Shown here: positions 1-10,476 of the stretch, in pieces | Layout: every line of letters starts with the position of its first letter | Position numbering within the stretch: position 1 is the first letter of the stretch | Assembly (NCBI GenBank): GCA_002812745.2 | Contig: NCSJ02000097.1 | Location: 1-64,000, forward strand | Source of the DNA: Scytalidium lignicola | Taxonomy: Eukaryota; Ascomycota; Leotiomycetes | DNA: 64,000 nucleotides | Direction of reading: 5' to 3' | Notes under the pieces: model-generated | What the model was told of the DNA's origin: nothing | The model's input: only the letters and a program-made list of their open reading frames with translations | The model's database searches: none | Translations under genes and position numbers: made by a program

Positions 1-72
1 AGCATTAATATTATATTTTTTCTATTAAGAACGAAACCTAAGATTCCGATCACAAAAAGTATTAAAGGTAAG

Positions 73-264
73 TTCATNGNATACTTGCGGGTGNNANATG
101 AGATCATTGATTTAGTTAAGGAGCAACATCAAGGACAACAAAGCAGCTACAGAGGTAGTCGTGGTGGTAGTCAACAACGAGGTGATCATAGTGGTAGAGG
201 TGGTGACAGAGGGCGAGGTGGTAGAGGTGGAGGGCGGGGTCGCGGAAGAGGACGAGGCGCATGA
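73..264 (+). CDS. LSM4: LSM4, U6 snRNA-associated Sm-like protein (3' end only)
   Basis: This is the C-terminal end of LSm4, a subunit of the Lsm1-7 ring (cytoplasmic mRNA decapping) and the Lsm2-8 ring (U6 snRNA binding in the nucleus). The frame reads YLRV, then two N-containing codons that fit Pro-Asp, then EIIDLVKEQ. This is the end of the Sm2 motif of LSm4. It is followed by an RGG/GR-rich tail ending in GRGRGRGRGA and a TGA at 262-264. Such RGG tails are typical of LSm4 and mediate RNA binding and P-body assembly. The in-frame sequence upstream of 73 is AT-rich and does not match the family, so I place an acceptor AG at 71-72 and read 1-72 as intron. Ns at 78, 80, 94, 95 and 97 leave several residues undefined. 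The rest of the gene lies outside the window. Confidence 0.82.
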   Translation, partial: FXXYLRVXXEIIDLVKEQHQGQQSSYRGSRGGSQQRGDHSGRGGDRGRGGRGGGRGRGRGRGA

Positions 265-703
265 ACGCCGCTCGATCAACAACGACGAAATGGAGGGTCC
301 TAAATATCAAGAATATTAATCTTCAAAGGATTTAGATTTTGAAGACATCATTAAGGTGATGAATGCCTGTCGGAATGCGGCCTTCCAGTTGCTTCGATTT
401 TCGTGGCAGCTTTTTCAGAGAAGCACTTATGCAAAGAATCACAGCTGCCTCTTAAGTCAGCCGTAGAGCAGGTTATAATCACGACTTAATAAAATAAAAT
501 AAAACCTCTGTAAACCTCTTACTGCGTAATTAATACCTCAATGCTCTCATACCCCGGCTTCACGGTAACTAACAACCCAAGGCTGAGCTTCAATAATTTC
601 ACGTGACCTCAGCCGTACGGCTGCCAAGCATCTTTCCACCTCAAGAAACTCTAAATCGGGGGGAAATTCGCATCGCCGAAAGTTCAACGAGCGAGCGGTC
701 CCA
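265..703. other. Intergenic, LSM4 3' flank and PPR gene upstream region
   Basis: No gene could be supported here. A 44-codon open stretch (about 330-463, plus strand) has no ATG-initiated match to a family I know and is probably chance. AT-rich 3' UTR-like sequence lies around 480-540. Confidence 0.5.
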
Positions 704-2573
704 ATGCAGGGGACCCGAATAGCAATTGATGGATTATGGCGTTGCCTATGTCCTTCAATTGAATACATTTTCCTTTCGAAACCGCATCGATCATTCCCAA
801 TTTTGCAAAATGTCGCTCGTTCGCGAACATCGTACAGGACCTATACCCCGATATCCGGCATTCAATACCAATCTCGAAAAATCCATAGCTCTGGAAAAGG
901 ATTATTGCGAGACCGGAAACATGGAACGAGGACACTCAGACTCAGCAAGAATAACCCGGAACCGGAATTCGTGAGGCCAGATGGCGTGCCTATTTCTGAG
1001 CTCCATGATCGACTGAGACAGATGCGGCACGAAGAAGGCGCATATAAAAATATTGCGGCTCTCGTGGAATACCTTGTGAAGGATAGGGGAGAAAAGCCTG
1101 CTCTGATACACTATGATGCTTTGATCAGGGCGAACTCGGATGCTGAGAATGGGAGTGTGGAAGCTGTGAGGGAGTTATTGGTAGAAATGAAGGAATTAGG
1201 CATTGGCGCTGATTCGGGATTATACCATGGTGTATTACAGGTATATACTTTATCTGTAGTCTTGTAAAAAAAAACCCCCAATAACTAACCAGCTTCACTC
1301 TAGGTTTTGGCAATTCACCCGGATTACATCCTTCGCAATGAAGTGCTGCAAGAAATAAAGCAGAGATGGTTTTCGCTCTCACCTGAAGGCTGGCACCATC
1401 TTGTTATTGGGTTACTTCGAGACAAGCAGTTTGAAGTTGCTATGGACAAACTGGAGCAGATGTTTGCCGAGAATATCCAGGTTCAACCCTGGCTATACGA
1501 TATATTCCTCTACCAACTTTGCGAAGCAGATGAGCTTGATGAGGCTTTCAGGTTACTTCAAAGTCACGCCATGCAGGCAATATCACCTAGTATCTGGTAT
1601 TATCTTCTAGACCAGTTCAGCAATGCCTATCATGTGAGACTCCTTATTTTAACTACATCTTTTACATGCTGACATCTTTCAGTACGAAGGTACGAGATTT
1701 ATCTGGCGTGCTCGAGTGATAACGGACTATCTCAATCCTTCCGATGGCATGTGTACAGCAATCCTCAATCTTTGTGCTCGAAATTCCGATCCTGAACTTG
1801 CCACCTCAGCAGTTCAATTCCTTTCATCACGCTCCTCCCTTTCACTCCACCACTACGAAGCATTGCTAGCAGCTTACATGGGCTCTAAAGACCTTAAAAC
1901 TGCCATGCGAGTCCTATCAATCATATCAAAAGCTGGCATGGGACCTGATGCTGGAACTACGAGACCCATCTACCTCTACTTAATATCCAAACCTAATCTT
2001 CCTGCGGAGGCTTGGGAAATACTAGAAACTCTCCACGGTGATGGGCATGTCATCCCAACAGCAGCAGCTAATGTCGTAATCGAGGCGAGTATCACGCTAG
2101 GTAAACTTGTCGAAGCTGTAGATCTATACAAAGTGTTGTACCAAATTTGCGATGCAGGCCCGGATAGAAGCACGTTCAATGTCCTATTTCAGGGGGCATC
2201 ACAACAGAAGAGAAAAGATCTGGCAATGTTCCTCGCTTCTGAAATGAGAGCATTCAAAATCAAGCCAGATGAGTTAACTTATGACCGCTTGATTCTCGTG
2301 TGTTTGAAAGACGATGACTATGAAGATGCTTTCCGATATTATGAAGAGCTGACGTCCACTAAGTCCGGGTGGTGGATGCGAGGCGGAACTGCATCCATGA
2401 TGGTGAAAAGATGTGTTGCTGCTGGAGACAAACGAGCTTGGGAAATATTGTCTCAGATGGAGGCACGAGGGCATGGGACTTATAACTTAGAGAAGTGGGC
2501 AGAAGAGAATTGGAACAGTGATGCTAGGAGAGGTGGCGTAGTGGAAGAGACATCGAAGTCCATTGCTGTATAG
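704..2573 (+). CDS. Pentatricopeptide repeat protein, probably mitochondrial
   Basis: Three exons: 704-1240, 1304-1633 and 1683-2573. Intron 1241-1303 has a CTAAC branch site and both introns are in phase 0; the product is 585 residues. The C-terminal two thirds consist of degenerate 35-residue helical hairpins with PPR spacing, for example [21 protein letters not shown], then [21 protein letters not shown] and [21 protein letters not shown] proteins bind organellar RNA and act in its processing, stability or translation. The N-terminus is rich in Arg and Ser (YRTYTPISG.., [10 protein letters not shown]) and low in acidic residues, as in a mitochondrial presequence. I cannot assign a specific RNA target or yeast orthologue. 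The ATG at 704 is the first in frame. What is seen is the repeat pattern and splice structure; mitochondrial location is inferred. Confidence 0.82.
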
Positions 2574-3412
2574 CATGTTGTAACTTATACGTGTATGTAG
2601 CATGAATTCCCCTGTACGATTATAATTTAACTGTTTGTCATATAGAGAGAGAAGATATCTCCGAGAGATTGGCACATAAAACAGGAAGGTACGATCTACT
2701 ACCTAGTGACCTCCCTCGCCTTCTTCCTCCGTAGAAAACCGAACCAAACTTTATATACTGGTATAAGGCTGCCCATCCCACAACCAAGTCTAGAGTCCGG
2801 CCGGCGTGCTTGTGTGGTGTAGTAGTAATATGACGCGTTTCCTCAAGTGGTTGTCTTAAATAAAGCCCCGTGTCAGTGATACACCATGAGAAACGAGGGT
2901 TTCTCGCTCAGACTGTCAGCTGGTAACTGGCTAAAACGCGGTGCTCGACCAGACCACCGGTTTTCTATGGCATTTTTGTGGCGAGATGACCGGATTTTTG
3001 CTATTTTTTTCTTTCTTTTTTTTCTTTGCTTGAATTTTTATATTTTTTGTATATCTGTAGTTTTATTTTGCCATTTTTTGGGGGGGGCTGTTGTTGTTAC
3101 CCTCGCTTGCTGGTGGGGAAGGAGCTCTACGGGAAAAAGGAGGGAGGGTCAGCTAGGAAAAGAGGGAATATGGAGAGTAGTGGCAATAACTAAATCGCAC
3201 TATATCCATTGTAGGTTTAGATAATATTTTACTATCACAATTGTATATACTACTCAGAAATGTCCATTGTAATAAAGCAGTCTTAGTTCTAAACAAGTTC
3301 CTTACAACTATACAGATAGAAATACATTGGTGTCAAAGAGTCATAAAAGTCATAACATCATTAAACGAACCATCTCCAATCATCGTCCCCGATTTCTCCT
3401 ACAACCTTTACC
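2574..3412. other. Intergenic, T-rich in the middle
   Basis: This gap separates the PPR gene from the convergent Cys-rich gene. A T-rich run lies at about 2995-3085. A 112-codon open frame at 2886-3224 is made mostly of Phe/Leu from these T runs and is not supported as a gene. Confidence 0.55.
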
Positions 3413-4105
3413 TCATTTCAAATACTCGTTAGCAAATTCTGAATTATATGGCCACCAGTGCGAAAGGCTATCCCTCATTTCTCTCGTGTCAACGTTCACT
3501 GCGTTCAATTTCCTCAGCTCGTAACGGCCTGTTCCTCCTCTATTCCTATTTTCCAGTCTCAGGCCAGCTTCGTATTTATTCATAGCAGCATTATTGAACC
3601 ACTTTTTCCATAGCTTATAGCCAAAAGCGCCGTTTCTAGATCGATGCTTCCAGAAATTCTGCTGTGTCTTGCGCGGCTTAGGGCGACCATGATAGCCTGG
3701 ATCTCTAAGTCAGTTTTTCCTGTGACTTGAAGACGAGAATGGAGGTTTTAGCTACTCACAGCGACCACTATGAGTTTTCTTCCTGTATGTAAACGTGTCA
3801 CATTTGCGACAATACCTCATTCCGTGTGGCATCCATGGAGCAAGCCGTCGGTAGAGCGCCCTGTCACTAAAGCACTCGCAGTGACCATACCATTGTGGCT
3901 TTAGACATGATTTGCGGGTTGGAGGCCGCAAGCCAGCATTTTCAGCTCGAACAGCGGCTGCTTTATATTCAGCCTCGTGGCACGACTGTCGGGTGTGGTA
4001 GGAATATCCAGTCTCTGTTTGCGTCGTCACCTGACAGACGTGCGGTTCACGATAGGAGAGTGATATTTCAGAAATCTTTTGCAACGTTGGAAAGTTATAT
4101 AGCAC
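3413..4105 (-). CDS. Unrecognised Cys-rich, strongly basic protein, 209 residues
   Basis: I do not recognise this protein. Two exons on the minus strand, 4105-3760 and 3696-3413, are joined across an intron at 3697-3759 with a GTGAGT donor and AG acceptor. The join is phase 1 and creates a Cys codon. The middle region has closely spaced cysteines and histidines: HCECF near residue 76, YCRKC about 25 residues later, and HSGRCYHGRPKPR at the splice. This is compatible with a small zinc-binding fold, possibly of the C2-H-C kind, but the spacing matches no family I can name. The C-terminal half is rich in Lys, Arg, Trp and aromatic residues (FWKHRSRNG, YKLWKKWF). The first in-frame ATG is used; an additional upstream exon is possible. 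The good splice signals and continuous frame across the join are the main support. Confidence 0.5.
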
Positions 4106-5185
4106 TTTACTTTAGAGATGTTAGGAATCAGGATTAACTCGCTGAGAGGTTTAAAAAGGTTAAAAAAAAAGGAGCTCGAACCAAGTCAATCGAAGACATA
4201 TCTGGTCGTTTAATGAACAGGTAGAAAGCACCAGACCGATTATCTCGGGAGGAAAGGAGGTGAATAGGGAGAAGGTAGATAAAGCCGACATGATTCGGAT
4301 TATCCGTGGAATTTAGTACAGGAATATCAATATACTCAATTGATTCGATAACCCAACCAATTAGATATATAGAACCAGGAAACTTCAATTGAGTAATTGA
4401 CAACTGAATAATTTGAAACTGATACTTTCCTTTTGAAAAAAAGAGCGACTCATTTTACCTTTATATTCCACATGCGTCCGTTTAAAGACAGGGAATTGAA
4501 GAATAAGAAGACGTTATCGAAGAACACGAAGTCACAAGTCGCTTGGCTATTGATTCTTTGCTAGGCACCAGAGCCGCGCTTGTCTAAAATGGATTGAGTA
4601 TTCTCCAGAAATGGATCGGTAATCAGGGATAAGCGCGTCACGTGGAATGGGTATTTCAGGCTGCAGCTGCTCTTGGCGCTCCACCCTTAGGCAGAGATGG
4701 AGAGAGGCCTTAAACCATTGCCAATAGTTTGGTCTTTGAGCCTACAGTAAAAGGCGAATTGGGTGTCGTTAATTTTATAGATAACTTTTTTAAGCGGGCT
4801 CCACTTCTTGACACTTGTGGCTGTGCACCCTTGCCTGGTTGTACCCCAAGGTACCGATTGTCATCATGGAGCGGAGCCAATTCTTCCTCATTCCACGTCT
4901 TACGCTAAAGTTTACAGATACAAAGTCTGATGACTTTGCACTAGGAGGAAAACCCTATATAAAACCATCGCCGCGTTTGTCTTCACCAAGATTCTGGTCC
5001 AGCTGTATACAGTCGCTTGCAAACCGGCTTCCCTGTCCATATGCAACTGTTGGAAGATTACCCGCCTTCTCTAGCTTTGAGGCCTCGCTACCATGACTAG
5101 AGAATCGATGTTTAAAGATCACCTTAGGCTTTTATATAAATGCTACCTGGTCCAAAATCCATCCTTTAGCAAGACGTTAAGCATC
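4106..5185. other. Intergenic between two minus-strand genes
   Basis: I find no supported gene. Short open frames at 4134-4403 (minus) and 4815-5096 (plus) lack family resemblance, splice signals and codon character. Confidence 0.5.
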
Positions 5186-5988
5186 TTATCCTGTCCTCCC
5201 TTCGTTTCTCCTTAATGGTGTCTCCTCGTTAATACTTGCTTCTACACCCCCTCCTTCCGCAGCTTCCCCTCCGGCCTCAATATCACCTACTGTCTCTCCT
5301 CGACAATTTATTGCTTTCCACATCGCCTCTCTTTGCAGCCTCATCGCTTGCCTGTATCTCCAGTATATCCCCGGGAGAAACGTATTAAAGAGCCAATGCC
5401 CAATTGGTAGAAGCACAGTAGCACTCCAAATCATTATCGGCATAGTGACCTGGAGGCTTACTAAAGGATTCTGCCAGTCGAGGGAAAGCAGACCCGCGAT
5501 GATGAAGTACGAATAGCCGTCAGTAAGGTCGATGTCTTCCGTGTGCAGGGAGTTGAATTTGAATATGCCGAACAAGAAGGAGATAAGGGAGAGCAAGAAG
5601 AAGGGCGTGCTAGGACAGAGCACACTATAAGGTGTTATTGCCTGCATTCGGGACTATCAGTATAGTCTTCTAATCTATAGAGTAATATGAAGGGGGACAG
5701 AGGAGAAGTGGGGGAACAGCTTACAATTAACACATCACCAAGATCTACAATATCTTCACGCACGCCAGTCTTGCAGATATGCGGCGTTGTCGAATTTGTA
5801 TCGTTAAGTGAAGTTTGTGGGGCAATTACTCTGGGTACAGCTGATACGGAGGTAGGGTCGTAATGTGAGATTGCGATCATGCAGTAGAAGGTTACGATGG
5901 CGATGATGAGTTGGCAGAGGAAGGTATAGAGTCTGAGATGTCTTCCTTGGAAAGTGGCGCTGATTCCGATCCTCTCGTCTTGGGACAT
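5186..5988 (-). CDS. Unrecognised membrane protein with about four transmembrane helices
   Basis: Two exons, 5988-5725 and 5641-5186, with an intron at 5642-5724 (GTAAGC donor, TGCAG acceptor, phase 0). The product is 239 residues. Hydrophobic segments are visible at about residues 18-38 (FLCQLIIAIVTFYCMIAI), 95-115 (FFLLSLISFLFGIF), 128-145 around YFIIAGLLSL, and 150-175 (MPIMIWSATVLLPIGHWLFN). A short extracellular or lumenal loop carries NDTNSTTPHIC, a possible N-glycosylation site, between helices one and two. The C-terminal tail (WRYRQAMRLQREAMW, then an Ala/Glu/Gly-rich acidic stretch) is likely cytoplasmic. The start is the ATG of MSQDERIG; the next upstream candidate is a TTG and was rejected. 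The function is unknown. This looks like a lineage-specific fungal plasma-membrane or vacuolar protein, but that is only a guess. Confidence 0.62.
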
Positions 5989-8675
5989 TTTAGCACAGCT
6001 GACCAGACTCGGCAACAGATGCGATATTGGCTGTCTAGTTATCAGTGGGTCATCAGTAGGCCATTAATCACTTTGTGTTAATTATGTTTTGGGTCAGCTC
6101 ATGTGTCGAGGCTGCCAGGTTTGATGCTATCGTAGTTGTAGAGTTGATAGTAGTTGATGGGATGGTGCCAGGATTGATCAGCCTCATTCTCGGCTGCGTT
6201 GTCATGCACAGCGGGTGCATATGGTGGCGGAGAATGGCGTTGTGTTAGCGAGGCCAAATGACTTGGCCATCTGTAACGTACGGAGGTACGGAAGTACTTA
6301 CGTATAAAAATTAGCGACACACAATTCGCCTTCTAGTGTACTATTAACCTACTATTAATACACATAAGGAGTAATTCTCACCTATAACGGATCACGAGAA
6401 ACGTAATGGTCTGTATAAACATGGGAGTGTAGAGTCATAGTACTGAACTTAGTGAAAGGCAATTCAAGGGTCCATTTTGGGTGGAAAATAGGCTTTGCCG
6501 TTGTCCAACAGTTCAAAGTTCAACTCTATAATTTAGGCTGGATATTATTCAACAATCGATATTCAAACTTCCTAGATAAAAGATCCTCCATATAATCTCT
6601 GCTACCCGTCTTCTCGCTTGTTAAAATCTAAATTCTATTGAACCCCCAAAAAAGCTCATAAACTTCATCATGAATCATCATCCAGATTTCCCTCGCTCCT
6701 CTCAAAGTATATTATTCCCACCCGCTCTCTAGTGTATCAATCTCCCTTTTAAATCCCAACCCCCAGAAATGATAAATGACCACTTCAATCAATACAAAAC
6801 ACCACCACCACCATTCTCCTCATAAATACCATAAAGATCCGGCCTTGCGATCCTAAGACTCTGAAATCGTCTGCGAAGTTTCTCCTGGACACTCATCCGA
6901 TTTTTGACTCCTAGTTCCAAAAAGCCATCAGCAAAATGGTATTAAAAGAAATACACTCTTCATGTGAAATTTCTCTTACTTATATAACGCAGACATCTCG
7001 AACTTCCCATCGACTTCCCCGCTTCATGCGTCTCCTGCTTCTTCTCTCTCTGATTTCGTCTCCTGCTCCTCCTCTTCTTACTCGCCACTCTTATCACATC
7101 TAGAGATCCAACCCCTTGAGATATCGGAGGCGTTTGACGTGCTTCCAAGATGCGTTCATACTTTCTCTTTAATCGACTCGAACGACGTAATAACCCCCGT
7201 TGATATTCCAGCCCCTCCTCCTCCTCTTCTTTCTTAACCTCATCAAGCTCCTCACACTTTATCCCACCCACCATCATCACTAAATCAAACATAAAGTTAG
7301 CAAGAGATCAATCATGACACGACGTATATTAATCGCCGTTGTTCTTCCAAGGCTACAAGACACAATCTTCAGTTGATCAAAACCGTCTAACCTACCAGCG
7401 CCGTCGGAGTGCTATAAGCAGTAAGTTATGTCGTAATATATATCTCCCGTACGTTTGTTGTCAATCCTCTATTCTATAATNCCCCCCCACACGAACACGA
7501 ACCATAGATCAAGCCCTATCTATCTATATATATCTCAAGCTCACAAGACATATATCCAACCCTTCTTGAACACCTACAACACACAATGAACAGGATNAAA
7601 AACTTTCGCAAGCCTTTTCTACATCGAAAAAAAAAAAGCGTACCTTGTCTCATATAAGAAACCAAAAAGAGAAAGCGTATCCTTACCTACTCCACTTCAT
7701 TTCAAAAAAATAGTGTTAAAAATTTCCAAGGAACAAAGACTTTAGCCCTGCCCTCACACACGCTTCTCCTTTGTGTATATATAGACTGCGGTATGCTACT
7801 TTTGGTGTCGCCCAAATTAAGACATAAAAATGACACACGAAGAAAGACAAGACGAGACAAGACAAAGAAAGNAAAAAAAGTTAAGGGGGTTAGAGGAATC
7901 GGCAGTCTATAAAAAAAAATTGCGACTAGGTATATAATAAAATATATTGAAAGAAATGCGACTTCTTTTTGAATTGGGCTTCAGAAATTTTTTTTTTTTT
8001 ACTCGCAGGACTATTATTACCTTCCCTTAGAGCGTACTGCTCTCATAAGCTTTCGTATACACCCAGAAGATAAACCATTCTTGGACAACTACAGTCACAA
8101 AATCAAAGCATCACATCATGCACCAAAAAACACAACAGCATGAGATCAAGACCTCTTTTCATTCGTGACTAAAAAAATGACTAGGGTAGACAACTAGGAA
8201 AGGCCAAAAAAGGAGCGCAGCAGCAGCAAAAATGTCGAGCTATCATAATAAATACAGGATCATCCGAATTAAGACAAGCTTGGACGACACTTAAAAAGGT
8301 TGTGACCGAATTTGTTTGTGGGAGTAAACAACAGAGCAAAGGAAATAGAGTATCGGGGGGTGCAAAAACGTCGACGCAAAAGAGCCAATTTTTTTAATAA
8401 TAAAAAATGGTGAACCATTCTTTTCCTCCGTCGTCGTAACTTGCAAAAAGGCAAGGAAACTCCAAAGATCTGTCTCTATAAGGACAACCCAGCCTCGCAG
8501 AAGCATTTATTTGTGAGCGCCCTCTCCCAAAAAAAAAGTTCACCCAACATAGTACTCCTCTCTCGCAGTATTAAGGATCAGTGATTAAAGAGACAAAAAA
8601 TCGAAAGTAAAATGGCTGCGAGTCGTGCGGCACTACCATTAAGGAGGTAGGTCCTGAAGATTAACGCTGGGTATC
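5989..8675. other. Long intergenic region, low complexity, with Ns
   Basis: This lies between the membrane-protein gene's 5' end and the septin's 3' end (both genes on the minus strand). The first part probably holds the membrane-protein promoter. From about 7400 to 8560 the sequence is rich in A and T homopolymers, and single Ns stand next to homopolymer runs at 7481, 7597 and 7872. The only candidate gene is the small basic open frame at 6960-7292, listed separately. Confidence 0.5.
6960..7292 (-). CDS. Possible small basic protein, 110 residues (weak)
   Basis: An uninterrupted frame with a true ATG at 7292 encodes a highly charged protein. It has an acidic patch (VKKEEEEEGLEY), then clusters of Arg and Lys (LRRSSRLKRKYERIL; KKRRSRRRNQREKK) that would act as nuclear localisation signals if expressed. 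No domain is recognisable. The composition partly follows from pyrimidine-rich DNA on the plus strand, so the frame may be accidental. Transcript evidence would decide. I list it because it is the only candidate in more than 2 kb. Confidence 0.22.
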   Translation of the reverse strand: MFDLVMMVGGIKCEELDEVKKEEEEEGLEYQRGLLRRSSRLKRKYERILEARQTPPISQGVGSLDVIRVASKKRRSRRRNQREKKQETHEAGKSMGSSRCLRYISKRNFT

Positions 8676-10476
8676 TTAACGAAGAGAGAATCCCTTCCTC
8701 TTGCCCTTCTCCTCCAAGGGCCTCCCACTTTCGAGTCGTGCCTTCTTCTCTTCTAGCTCCAAACGTTGACGTTCGAGTTGTTCTTTCATCTCGCGATGGC
8801 GGGCGTATAATTCCTCTTCGCTCTGCTTCAGTTTGCTCTCCTTCTCGGCCACCTTCTGCTGGAACACCATCTTCATTTCGGCCTCCATCTTGGCGAGCTT
8901 CTGCTCGTGCAGTGTACGCTCCTCCTCTTGCTTGACAGCAGGGTTGACCTCCTTGAAGACACTTGGATCTTGAGCAACACCCATGGCGGTGAGCTTCTCG
9001 GATCTGTAGTTTTCGTATAAGAAGTTGTTGGTATGCTCCTTGAGTTCCTCCATGTGTGTTCGGATAAGCATCTGTCGCAGTTTGACGAAGTCGCAATGCT
9101 CCTCATTGTCCACCTCAATTATACCCCAAGGATAGCTACGTCCACGCAATTTGCGGCCATCCGCACTGGTGATTTCAGAGTTTGCGCCGACAACGGCGAA
9201 TGGAACCTTGGACATGATCTCATTGTTCTCCGCGATCGTCTCATCGTCATCGAGTTCGTAGCGAGGGCCTTCGAAGATCTGAATTGAATGATACTTGATA
9301 TCGGCCAGAATCTAGGGGAAAAGATTAGTACTCTGGTTAGTTAAAAAAAATTAGAATAGAATAATACATACTCTGGACTTGAATGCCAAGATCTCGTCAT
9401 CGGTCATAGTATCAGCCTTTGCAATGACGGGGATCAGGTTGACCTTGGTATGAAGTCTGCGCATGACCTCAATATCTAGAGGCTTCAAGGAGTGGCCGGT
9501 GGGTTGAATAAAGTAAACACAAGCATGCACTCTATTGTCCACAATGTTCATGCGGTTGACCTTGTTCTCAGCATCCAAGTAAGCATCGAAACGCTGTTCG
9601 ATATTATCGACGATTGGTCGCCATGATTCATCATTGTTAACAAAATCGCCAAAACCAGGGGTATCAACAACAGTCAAACGTAAACGAACTCCGTTCTCCT
9701 CAATATCAGCACTGATGGATTGTATAGAAACAGTTTTTGGGATGATGTCTAGACTGGGTCCTTTGCGTTCCCGAGGAGGATATAGAGAAGTATTGAACAA
9801 TGTGTTCACGAGCGTAGACTTGCCCAATCCGGATTCACCTACACATATTTGTGTTAGCCACATTGGATCAAAGTTAGCTCGATAATAGTGGCTGAAACTC
9901 ACCGACAACCATGACATTGAAGTTGAATCCCTTGCGAACGCTCTTGCGGTGCCACTGATTTGGCAGGTTTGCAAAACCAACATAGCCAGTCAACTTCCGT
10001 CGGACAATGTTTGTCATGTCGTTGGCTTGTTGAGCAGCAGCCTTGGGGTTGCTTGAGCTCACGCTCTGGGGAATCTGGTTATCTTGAGCAGGGGAAGAAG
10101 CTTTGCCATTGGGAACGGGTGGTGCAGAGCCTCGGGTAGGTGCCACTGCGGCGCCATTTGAAGCTATAGAAGGGTTCTGGTTAGCCCATATATCAGAAGT
10201 AGTGATAGGTTTCCTAAGGGCCGGGTGAGTATTTTGCATGTCCAGCATCTCCTGGGTTGGAAGTGAATGGGTCGAAGTTGCGGAGACCGGCGAGGCCTCT
10301 ACGTCCAGCATACTCCGATATTTCAAGTTCAGAGCAAGACCCCTTTGTTGACGATTTAAACTTGCGGCGTACTGAGACCCCGTGTTCTGTAAATCCAGTG
10401 GTGTGACCGGCGGTAAGGACGTACCCCGATGAGCCGCCGAAGATGCTGCAAATGATCTATCGAGTGTCGAAGCCAT
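8676..10476 (-). CDS. CDC3: Septin, Cdc3/AspB class
   Basis: Septins are GTP-binding proteins that polymerise into filaments and rings at septa, hyphal tips and branch points. Three exons: 10476-9903, 9838-9372 and 9311-8676, with introns at 9839-9902 and 9312-9371; 558 residues. The P-loop GESGLGKS (residues 192-199) spans the first splice. DTPGFG (250-255) is the G3 motif and AKAD (about 330) the G4 motif. A basic, membrane-binding-type segment precedes the P-loop ([13 protein letters not shown]). The C-terminus, from about residue 480, is a charged coiled coil ([20 protein letters not shown]) ending in [10 protein letters not shown]. The Ser/Pro/Gln-rich N-terminal extension of about 165 residues and the sequence [15 protein letters not shown] before the P-loop point to the Cdc3 (Aspergillus AspB) group. 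Cdc11/AspA, Cdc12/AspC and Cdc10/AspD are less likely. The family call is secure and the subgroup is likely. Confidence 0.93.

Noticed and set aside
2886..3224. 112-codon plus-strand open frame
   Set aside because: Its hydrophobic stretch comes from T homopolymers; no homology or splice support.
4165..4200. tRNA B-box-like sequence (minus strand GGTTCGAGCTCC)
   Set aside because: No acceptor stem or T-stem pairing and no A-box at the right distance.
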